Shown: positions 1-5,969 of the stretch, piece by piece | Position numbering within the stretch: the stretch's first letter is position 1 | How the letters are laid out: each line of letters opens with the position of its first letter | DNA from: Porphyromonadaceae bacterium UBA7087 | GTDB taxonomy: Bacteria; Bacteroidota; Bacteroidia; Bacteroidales; Muribaculaceae | Reading direction: 5' to 3' | DNA length: 15,953 bases | NCBI GenBank assembly: GCA_002493515.1 | Contig: DKYZ01000063.1 | Coordinates: forward strand, 6,303 to 22,255 | The notes under the pieces: model-generated | Seen by the model: the letters and a program-made list of their open reading frames with translations, nothing else | Database searches by the model: none | What the model was told of the DNA's origin: nothing | Position numbers and translations under genes: made by a program

Positions 1-69
1 CTCTATCTCGACTTCATCAACCTCTTCCTCTTCATACTCCGCATCTTCGGCGGCAGCAACAACAACTGA
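1..69 (+). CDS. Bax inhibitor-1 (BI-1/YccA/YbhL) family membrane protein, C-terminal fragment
   Basis: Only the last 22 codons and the TGA stop are inside the window. The frame reads LYLDFINLFLFILRIFGG followed by SNNN. A very hydrophobic last segment with LYLDFINLF and a short polar tail is the usual end of bacterial Bax-inhibitor-1/TMBIM proteins, which are seven-helix inner-membrane proteins. It is the only clear plus-strand gene here and converges on the minus-strand phosphopantetheinyl transferase at 173-847. A strong terminator hairpin follows 22 bases after the stop. The family call rests on a short C-terminal signature, so the gene body upstream of the window is needed to confirm it. 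Confidence 0.7.
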   Translation, partial: LYLDFINLFLFILRIFGGSNNN

Positions 70-90
70 TTCCGCCCATCCACCCTACAT

Positions 91-130
91 AGCGGGGGCA
101 TCGGATTTCCGATGCCCCCGCTCCATTTTT
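91..130 (+). terminator. Rho-independent terminator of the BI-1-like gene
   Basis: A perfect 14-bp inverted repeat (91-104 with 109-122) with a 4-base loop is followed by CCATTTTT, ending in a run of five T. It lies 22 bases after the stop at 69. On the minus strand the same stem is not followed by a T run, so it is mainly oriented for the plus-strand gene, although the stem could also slow minus-strand transcripts leaving the gldE pair. Confidence 0.8.
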
Positions 131-141
131 CGGTCTCCGTG

Positions 142-164
142 GCCGGAGACGGGATGTCTCCGGC
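142..164. repeat. GC-rich hairpin repeat, copy 1 (shared 16-mer with the far end of the window)
   Basis: Bases 142-150 (gccggagac) and 156-164 (gtctccggc) form a 9-bp stem with a 5-base loop. The 16-mer TCCGTGGCCGGAGACG at 136-151 recurs exactly at 15916-15931, where it again opens a GTCTCCG hairpin. It sits in the 103-base convergent gap, just after the minus-strand stop at 173. It may be a small dispersed intergenic repeat or a stem helping to end minus-strand transcripts; no T run follows it on the minus strand. Confidence 0.6.
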
Positions 165-172
165 TCCGGGGC

Positions 173-847
173 TTATTTTTTGTCGGTTGGTGTGGCTTTT
201 TTCCAGGTGGCGGTTTTCGGGGAGTAGGCGAGCGTCACGCAGCAGCCTTCCGAGAGATACGAGTAGAGATGCATCTCTGCCTTGTCGCCCGACGGGAAAA
301 TTATCTCGGCTTTACCGAATGCGCCAGGGTCGGTTACATCCCCGCTTGGCCTGGGAAGACGGATAATCCTCAGCTGTGAACGGAAATCCAGTCCCGGCGT
401 CAACGCCGCCTTATAGAGCGCCTCCTTTGCTGTCCACGCCGTGATGTTGGCCGCCACATCCTCCGCATCCACCAGCGCCAGTTCCTCTTCAGAGAGAAAA
501 CGTGGGCGCAGCCTGACCACCTGTGCACGGTCGAGCCGTTCGGCGTCGATGCCCAGAGCCGTGCGCTCCGAGAAGGTGCCAAGATCCGCCTCCGGAGTAC
601 GCGGAAGGGTGGCCACCGCCAGCAGACCGGACGTATGCGTGACGGAAATACGTGAGCACTCGGAATAAAGGAACGGAGCGCCATTTGAGAAATGGCCCAC
701 CTCACGATAGCCGTCGCGCCCGTTCTCGCAATAAATCTGCATCGCCATCTCTCGCCACACGGAAGCATTGCCGTAGCCTCCGCTCACCTCCTCCACCTTG
801 ATTCCCGGCGGAGTGGGGTGGCGCCAGTATATGAAATCGTTATCCAT
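173..847 (-). CDS. 4'-phosphopantetheinyl transferase superfamily protein (housekeeping copy next to gldE)
   Basis: This 224-residue protein would move the phosphopantetheine arm of CoA to a serine of carrier proteins. The family marks are visible: a SVTH segment at 68-71, the Mg-binding GIDAE at 99-103 (Asp101, Glu103) and WTAKEALYKA at 138-147 (Lys141, Glu142, Lys146). The length is that of Sfp/AcpT-type enzymes. The start ATG overlaps the gldE stop by 8 bases, so the two genes are probably translated from one message and driven by the promoter at 2251-2282. A gldE/transferase pair is, as I recall, common in Bacteroidetes, so this copy probably serves fatty-acid or general carrier proteins rather than the nearby NRPS; that assignment is inference. 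It is clearly different in sequence and length from the second transferase at 3712-4242. Confidence 0.9.
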   Translation of the reverse strand: MDNDFIYWRHPTPPGIKVEEVSGGYGNASVWREMAMQIYCENGRDGYREVGHFSNGAPFLYSECSRISVTHTSGLLAVATLPRTPEADLGTFSERTALGIDAERLDRAQVVRLRPRFLSEEELALVDAEDVAANITAWTAKEALYKAALTPGLDFRSQLRIIRLPRPSGDVTDPGAFGKAEIIFPSGDKAEMHLYSYLSEGCCVTLAYSPKTATWKKATPTDKK

Positions 848-2222
848 TTTCTCTTTCGCTGTCGGATTGTGTGTTATCCTCGTTTTTTATAGTGACCTTC
901 ACCCGCGTGATGCGGTGTTTCTCGATACGCAGCACCTGGAACAGGCATGGTCCGCGGCGCAGCGTCTCCTTCATGGCGGGGAAGTCCCCCTTGATCTCGA
1001 GCAGCAGGCCGGCGAGAGTCTCGGCCTCCCCGACGTCGCCCAGGCTCTCCTCGTCGATGCCGGCGTCATGGCAGAAATCGCCGAGCGACACCTTGGCGTC
1101 GAAGATGAAAGTGTCGGCGTCTATGCGGCGGCATACGGTCTCCTTCTCGTCATACTCGTCGTCGATCTCGCCCACGATCTCCTCGATAATGTCCTCGAGG
1201 GTCACGATGCCCTGCGTGCAGCCGTATTCATCCACCACAATGGCTATATGGATCTTGCGTTTGCGGAAATCCTCGAGCAGGTCGTCGATCATGCGCGAGC
1301 CGGGTACGAAATAAGCCTCCCTCAGCAGTCCCTGCCATTCGAACCCCTCGTCTTTGTTGCCGATATGGGGGAGGAGGTCCTTGCTGTATAGGATGCCCCG
1401 GATGGTGTCCTGGGTGGTGTCGTAGACGGGGATGCGTGAGAATCCCGACTTGAGGATCACCTTCATCACCTCGGGCCAGGAGTCGTGGTATTCGATGGAA
1501 GTGACGTCCACGCGCGATATCATGATGTCACTCACCTCCTTCTCGCCGAAGGTGAGGATCCCTTCGAGCATCTCCTTCTCCTGCCCCTCCTTGATGTCGG
1601 ATATCTCCAGGGCCTTTTCCAGCTCGTCGGTGGAGATATTCTGGGCCTTCTTGGTGACAATCCGGTTGACGATGTAGGTGGACTTCACCATCATCTTCGC
1701 CACAGGCCCGAAGAGCCGGTAGAGGAGCGTCAGGGCGCCGGAGGTCACGGTGACCCATTTCAGGGTGCGGCCTCGGGCCACGAGCTTCGGGAAGATCTCG
1801 CCGAAGAGCAGCAGCAGGAAAGTCAGGAAGACAGTCTGCAGCAGGAAGTCGAGCACAGAGCTGTTGAACTTCACCGTCATGCTGATGGCCGACGAGAGAA
1901 GCACCACCATGGTGATGTTGACGAGATTGTTGGAGATGAGGATTGTGGCGAGCAGGCGCTCGCTGTTGGCCAGGAGGCGGGAAGCCTTCCGGCTGGCGGG
2001 GTCGTCGCTCTCGTCGAGGGTGTCAATCTCGGCCGGAGTGAGGCCGAAATAAGCGATCTCGCTTCCGGAGACGAAAGCGGATATCAACAGACACACGCAG
2101 GCGATGGCCACGATGGCTATCCATCCTGGCCAGTTGGCCGGAGCATGGAGCTCAATGGCCTGCGACAATAAAATCAAGAGAGATATGGCCGGCGAATGTG
2201 CCGGCAAAGGGTCGGTGTCCAA
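840..2222 (-). CDS. gldE: Gliding-motility-associated protein GldE (CNNM/DUF21 - CBS pair - CorC/HlyC)
   Basis: This is a 460-residue inner-membrane protein. Hydrophobic helices at about 35-190 form a CNNM/DUF21 domain, including SGSEIA at 52-57 and FGEIFPK at 140-146. Two CBS motifs follow at about 232-285 and 300-352 (with IVVDEYGCTQGIVTLEDIIEEI), then a CorC_HlyC domain at about 365-445. This order is that of hemolysin C/CorC-like transporters, and the Bacteroidetes version beside a phosphopantetheinyl transferase is named GldE. In Flavobacterium it supports gliding; in non-gliding Bacteroidales its role, perhaps ion transport, is unknown. The start is unusual. TTG at 2220-2222 is preceded two codons upstream by an in-frame TAG, and no ATG occurs until codon 115, so TTG (or the ATT before it) must be used. 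No Shine-Dalgarno is seen. The promoter at 2251-2282 would leave a leader of only about 20-25 bases. Confidence 0.88.
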   Translation of the reverse strand: MDTDPLPAHSPAISLLILLSQAIELHAPANWPGWIAIVAIACVCLLISAFVSGSEIAYFGLTPAEIDTLDESDDPASRKASRLLANSERLLATILISNNLVNITMVVLLSSAISMTVKFNSSVLDFLLQTVFLTFLLLLFGEIFPKLVARGRTLKWVTVTSGALTLLYRLFGPVAKMMVKSTYIVNRIVTKKAQNISTDELEKALEISDIKEGQEKEMLEGILTFGEKEVSDIMISRVDVTSIEYHDSWPEVMKVILKSGFSRIPVYDTTQDTIRGILYSKDLLPHIGNKDEGFEWQGLLREAYFVPGSRMIDDLLEDFRKRKIHIAIVVDEYGCTQGIVTLEDIIEEIVGEIDDEYDEKETVCRRIDADTFIFDAKVSLGDFCHDAGIDEESLGDVGEAETLAGLLLEIKGDFPAMKETLRRGPCLFQVLRIEKHRITRVKVTIKNEDNTQSDSERENG

Positions 2223-2250
2223 AATCTAAGGAGTATTGGTTTTCAGACTG

Positions 2251-2282
2251 CAAAGATAGCTCATATCCCCAACATAAGCAAA
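2251..2282 (-). promoter_or_regulatory. Bacteroidetes-type promoter for gldE and the adjacent transferase
   Basis: On the minus strand, TTTG (2282-2279) is followed by a 20-base spacer and TATCTTTG (2258-2251). This fits the Bacteroidetes primary-sigma consensus of a -33 TTTG and a -7 TAnnTTTG. The -7 box ends 28 bases before the TTG start of gldE. The spacer length is identical to that of the promoter at 15828-15859. Confidence 0.72.
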
Positions 2283-2301
2283 TTTAAACAACGAATAGTG
2301 A

Positions 2302-2328
2302 TAAAAGCCCGGTGGCGGGAGTCCGGCG
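2302..2328 (-). terminator. Weak candidate terminator after the porin-like gene
   Basis: Just downstream of the stop at 2339, the minus strand reads a GC-rich stretch that can fold as a short stem (CCGG with CCGG, or CCCG with CGGG) followed by CTTTTAT. The stem is only 4-5 bp. It is the only terminator-like site between the NRPS operon and the gldE promoter, so some read-through into gldE is possible. Confidence 0.3.
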
Positions 2329-2338
2329 ATGGCTACTG

Positions 2339-3667
2339 TCAGAAGGAGACAGCCACCTGGAGTGAGAAGCGGTTGTTGGAGAGGGTCTCGCGGCCGAATG
2401 TGTTTTTCTGCCCGTAGAGATATTCGGCTCCGACAAGCAGCAGCCTGTTGAGCCTGTACATCACATTCGCGAGGGCATACTGTCCGTATCTCAGCTGGTC
2501 GGTGTATTTGATGCCGGTGGAGGCATGGGTGAAGGGATTGATATAATTGCGCATGTAGCTGTAGACCACTGTTGAGAATACGTTCGGTTTCCAGTTGTAT
2601 TGAAGGCCGAGGATGCAGCCCCACGACAAAGGCTCGACGAGATGTCCGGGGCGGCTCATGTCGGGAACGAGGTCGAGACCCAGGTTGCGGTTTTCCTGGA
2701 TATAGCTTGAAATGCCTTTTCCGGCCTGAGTCATGGCATAGACCACGGATTTGCCGAATGTGGCGGCTCCAGTCAGCTTCAGTCCCCATCCCAACGCGTT
2801 CTGATTGCGGTTGGCGACGTGGTTGCGGTAGGTGAGCAGGCGCCCGATGGCGGAGAGCCGGATATGGTCGGATGAATTGAACGCATACGTGACATACAGG
2901 GGTATGTCGGGCACACGCTGCCGCACATTCCTGAGCTTCTCGTCTTTCAGATGGTCAGGAATATAGGTCGAGAGGTCGGTCGTGGGTCCTTCGATGCCGA
3001 TGCCGAGACGGATGTTGCCGGTGATGAATTTCTGATAGCTGATAAGGATGTTGTTATGTCCTCCCGACGCGATGGGTCCATGCCCGTCGATGGTATATGG
3101 GTCGGCGGCCTTGTCGTTATAGAGGCTTGATGTGTATCCGAGGGTGAAGCCGCGCCAGCGCAGATAGGCGTTGTCGGCATGCACCTTGTAGGAGTTTCCC
3201 GGCTCGCCGTCGAGCGCGAGGGATAGGAAGAGTCCGGCCTGGTTGGCTGAATTTGGAAAGCCGATGATGTTGAAATAGATATTGCTGCTCTGGGCCGTCA
3301 TCTGAAAGGCATGCGTGTCGCCTGGGGCCGCTTTCTGTATCTCTGCCACCGACATTCCCTGAGGATTGTCAGAGGGATTGCCCCAGTCGTAGCAGAGGCC
3401 GAGCTTCAGGTTCGCCCCTACGCTGAAATAGAAAACCCGTCTGCGGCCTATGATCGCGAATATGGGGTCGTTGAGAAAATCCTTGTCCTGCGGAATATTC
3501 TCATACAGAAGCTTGTAGGCGTTGATACTGTCCGTGATGTTCACTTCGGTGCCCACGACATAGTTGAGCCGGTTACCGAGTCTGTGGTTGGGATGCTGCT
3601 GGGCCATGAGAGGCTCACATAGGATAGCCGCGAGGAGCGCCATCATGAGATAGATATTCCTTTTCAT
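2339..3667 (-). CDS. Outer-membrane beta-barrel, DcaP-like porin
   Basis: This 442-residue exported protein starts with MKRN, a hydrophobic core (IYLMMALLAAIL) and a likely signal-peptidase site after PLMA (about residue 22). The rest alternates polar and aromatic residues as in beta strands and ends FSLQVAVSF, a C-terminal aromatic of the type recognised by the BAM machinery. The stretch with ALDGEPGNSYKVHADNAYL, then RWRGFTLGYTSSLYND and IDGHGP resembles the region around the pore loop of DcaP-type trimeric outer-membrane transporters. I call that subfamily with moderate confidence; a generic porin is the alternative. Start choice: the open frame runs up to 3910, but that extension overlaps the preceding gene and lacks membrane or barrel character, whereas ATG at 3667 begins a proper signal peptide. 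It lies 45 bases behind the transferase gene with no convincing terminator or promoter between, so it is probably the last gene of the NRPS operon. Confidence 0.72.
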   Translation of the reverse strand: MKRNIYLMMALLAAILCEPLMAQQHPNHRLGNRLNYVVGTEVNITDSINAYKLLYENIPQDKDFLNDPIFAIIGRRRVFYFSVGANLKLGLCYDWGNPSDNPQGMSVAEIQKAAPGDTHAFQMTAQSSNIYFNIIGFPNSANQAGLFLSLALDGEPGNSYKVHADNAYLRWRGFTLGYTSSLYNDKAADPYTIDGHGPIASGGHNNILISYQKFITGNIRLGIGIEGPTTDLSTYIPDHLKDEKLRNVRQRVPDIPLYVTYAFNSSDHIRLSAIGRLLTYRNHVANRNQNALGWGLKLTGAATFGKSVVYAMTQAGKGISSYIQENRNLGLDLVPDMSRPGHLVEPLSWGCILGLQYNWKPNVFSTVVYSYMRNYINPFTHASTGIKYTDQLRYGQYALANVMYRLNRLLLVGAEYLYGQKNTFGRETLSNNRFSLQVAVSF

Positions 3668-3711
3668 AAAGTGGTTGGTATTAGTTAAAAAAACAGTCAT
3701 TGCCGCCGGGT

Positions 3712-4242
3712 TCAGTAGGCGATGGAGAGCATGTGGCGAGGGAGCGGCAGAGTGATGACGCGGGGAGCCGAAGAGGGCCATTGCCTCACGTCGTCGGGGA
3801 TGAGGCCGCTGCGTTTTACGGCGGCCTCCTTGCGCGTCCATATGCGCGTGAACGCCCGGCACGTGTCGGGCGACAGCAGCAGCTGCCGTTTCTGCGTCTC
3901 GCTCAGGCACACGTCTGTCAACTCCTCGTCAACCCCGCTGACCACACGCTCTATGTCACACCCCACCTCCGAAGGGGCCGCCACGGCCATCACCGCGTCG
4001 TCGCAGTGGGAGAGATTGAAAAATACCGACGGATGGTCAGGGAACCAAGGCTTGCCGTTCTCATCCACCGCAATCGGAGGCAGGGAGTCCAGGCCGGCGT
4101 GTTCCCTCAGCAGCATGGCGAGCAGACGGCGAGCCGCCAGGCTCTGGAGCGCCGGCGAGAGACGCCGGCGCGGGAACCCTACAAGAGAGGCCACTCCGGA
4201 GGGCATTCCCCCGAGTGGCCTCAATGTCATTTCCAGTGTCAT
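3712..4242 (-). CDS. Sfp-type 4'-phosphopantetheinyl transferase of the NRPS operon
   Basis: This 176-residue enzyme presumably converts the two carrier domains of the NRPS to their active holo form using CoA. Visible motifs are GKPWF at 63-67, FFNLSHC at 74-80, the Mg-binding VGCDIE at 93-98 (Asp96, Glu98) and FTRIWTRKEAAVKRSG at 131-146 (Trp135, Lys138, Glu139, Lys143). It is short for an Sfp enzyme (about 220-230 residues), mostly because the N-terminal lobe and C-terminal tail are trimmed, but all core motifs remain. Start choice: ATG at 4242 overlaps the stop of the MATE gene as ATGA, the same junction found at three other places in the operon. An ATG at 4251 would add three residues (MDE) and is the alternative. 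The position inside the operon ties it to the NRPS. It is the second transferase in this window. Confidence 0.88.
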   Translation of the reverse strand: MTLEMTLRPLGGMPSGVASLVGFPRRRLSPALQSLAARRLLAMLLREHAGLDSLPPIAVDENGKPWFPDHPSVFFNLSHCDDAVMAVAAPSEVGCDIERVVSGVDEELTDVCLSETQKRQLLLSPDTCRAFTRIWTRKEAAVKRSGLIPDDVRQWPSSAPRVITLPLPRHMLSIAY

Positions 4243-5969
4243 CTCATCCATTCTATTGTCAGGATATTCTGATGGAAGAGATATTCATAGTGTTGAGCGT
4301 CGCAGGTCTTCCTCACGAGCATGAGCCCCATGCCCGTGCCGGGATCATTTTCCACCGGATTGAAGGGGGCTCCCTCGTCGCGAATCACCACCTTCACATC
4401 CTCCCCGGCGAGGGCGATGCGCATGTCGATGCGCGAGCGCGTCCTGCGGCCCAGGGCGTGCTCTATGATGTTTTTCACGCACTCCTCGCAGGCCAGCTGT
4501 ATCCTGACGCGCAACTTTTCGTCAATCCCCTGGCGTCTCATCCATTCGTCGGATTCACGCAGCGCCTCGTTCATCCCCTGCAGCGAGGGGGGAATGGATA
4601 TGTCGAACAGCTCATCCGGATTGTCTGTGTCGATGAGGGTCAGCGGCATATGGCTCCCCTTCCTGGCTGCCACAAAGGGAAGCAGGACAAGCGCCACGGC
4701 AAGCTGTCCCGCGGCGAAGCCCCACCAGGGATTGACGCCGGCGCCGCATTCAGTCGCGAGCCACGCCATAAGCCAGAAGAAGAGCATCGGGAGCAGCGGC
4801 TGGCCGAACGAAATGATGTAGGCCAGGCTCTTGTGGGAATAAATCTGGTAGACGGGAATCAGCAGATATATCGAGCATTGGAGCAGGATATTGACGGCGT
4901 ATGCCGGCAGCGCCTGGCGTATCATGGCCAGGGGCTCGCCGGAGTCTATACCGAACAGCATGGCGATAAATCCGGGCGCCAACACCAGCAGCAGGGCGAG
5001 CAGCGAGAGGCTCACTCCCAGGAAGCGGTATGCCCGGCCGAGCACAAGAGCCACACCCCGGTTGTCGCCAGAGCCTTTCAGTATTGCCGCCACGGGCTGG
5101 AACGACTCCAGCGACCCCGTCAGGATTATCATGGAGAACATCAGCAGATACAGGCATATGGAGAGCGTCACTATGCCCGTCTCGCCGAGATATCTTATGG
5201 CCACGAGGTTGTTGCCGAGGATCTGCACGGCGATAAGGACGGTGGCTATGCCGAAGGGGAGACCCATGGAGGTTATTCGCCCGAGCGAGGCCGCGGTGCG
5301 GGGCAGGCTGAATCTGAGGGTCTCCGGTTTTGCGAAATGGGGCGCCAGCACCGCGAGCGCCACCAGATAGCTTGCCACGGTGGCGATGGCGGCTCCCGTC
5401 ATTGCCCACCGGCATATGACGATGAATACGTAGTCGAGCGCCAGATTGCAAGCCATCGAGAGGCATACGGCCAGGGTGACCCTTCTGGGAGCCCCGTCGA
5501 GAGTGACGAACATCTGGAGCACCACCATCAGCATGTAAGCGGGGGCGGCCAGGACAATCACCCTGAGGTAATCCCGGGTGTATCCGATGAGCGCCTCGTC
5601 GGGGCAGAGCATGCGGGTGAGCGGGTCAAGCCACAGCGTGCAGGCGACGGCTGTGGCCAGGCCCAGGACCACGGCCGCCGACGCGACCGTGGAGAAGAGC
5701 GACGACGCCTTCCCGCGGTCGTGGTTGCCTATGGCTATGCCGGCGAGCATGGAGCCCCCGACGCCCAGCAGCGAGCACAGGGCGAAGAGGGTCTGGGTCA
5801 CGGGCGAGGTGAGGTTGATGGCGCTCATGGCTCCCGCATTGATGAAATGCGAGAGCATGAGGCCGTCGATCAGGGTGCCCACCTGCGAGGCGGCGGCTGT
5901 CAGCACGGAGGCCAGCAGGAAGCCGCGGAACGCCTTGGCTACAAGGTATGATGAGCGCCGGGTGGTCAT
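4239..5969 (-). CDS. MATE-family exporter fused to an RsbW-like HATPase (serine kinase) domain
   Basis: This is a 576-residue fusion protein. Residues 1 to about 435 are hydrophobic, with about twelve membrane helices and MATE features (VGTLIDGLMLSHFINAGAMSA near 30-50, NLALDYVFI at 175-183). MATE proteins export drugs or natural products using an H+ or Na+ gradient. After a linker at about 436-465, residues 466-576 form a cytoplasmic GHKL ATPase domain of the SpoIIAB/RsbW type. It has an N box with Glu496 and Asn500 (EECVKN), a G1 box RDEGAPFNP (Asp531, Gly533) and a G2 box GTGMGLMLV (544-552). All nucleotide-binding boxes are intact, so kinase activity on the STAS protein at 13246-13551 is plausible. 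The frame is open throughout, with no stop between the halves. It overlaps the NRPS stop as ATGA and its own stop overlaps the transferase start in the same way. The likely cargo is the NRPS product. A MATE-kinase fusion is unusual to me. Confidence 0.88.
   Translation of the reverse strand: MTTRRSSYLVAKAFRGFLLASVLTAAASQVGTLIDGLMLSHFINAGAMSAINLTSPVTQTLFALCSLLGVGGSMLAGIAIGNHDRGKASSLFSTVASAAVVLGLATAVACTLWLDPLTRMLCPDEALIGYTRDYLRVIVLAAPAYMLMVVLQMFVTLDGAPRRVTLAVCLSMACNLALDYVFIVICRWAMTGAAIATVASYLVALAVLAPHFAKPETLRFSLPRTAASLGRITSMGLPFGIATVLIAVQILGNNLVAIRYLGETGIVTLSICLYLLMFSMIILTGSLESFQPVAAILKGSGDNRGVALVLGRAYRFLGVSLSLLALLLVLAPGFIAMLFGIDSGEPLAMIRQALPAYAVNILLQCSIYLLIPVYQIYSHKSLAYIISFGQPLLPMLFFWLMAWLATECGAGVNPWWGFAAGQLAVALVLLPFVAARKGSHMPLTLIDTDNPDELFDISIPPSLQGMNEALRESDEWMRRQGIDEKLRVRIQLACEECVKNIIEHALGRRTRSRIDMRIALAGEDVKVVIRDEGAPFNPVENDPGTGMGLMLVRKTCDAQHYEYLFHQNILTIEWMR

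Noticed and set aside
136..164. CRISPR repeat or insertion-sequence end
   Set aside because: Only two copies lie almost 16 kb apart, with no spacer array, transposase or target duplication. A dispersed hairpin or terminator-like element is simpler.
3685..3695. Run of seven T on the minus strand between the transferase and porin genes as a terminator
   Set aside because: No stem of useful length precedes the T run, so it is more likely part of an AT-rich translation leader for the porin gene.
3668..3910. N-terminal extension of the porin-like frame by 81 codons
   Set aside because: It overlaps the transferase gene, is rich in Arg, His and Ala, and would bury the signal peptide that begins at the ATG at 3667. 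An in-frame ATG at 3700 was rejected for the same reason.
4215..5951. A 578-codon open frame on the plus strand opposite the MATE-kinase gene
   Set aside because: It mirrors a well-supported minus-strand gene in a GC-rich region. Its product is rich in Gly, His, Gln and Arg, with no recognisable domain, as expected of an antisense shadow.
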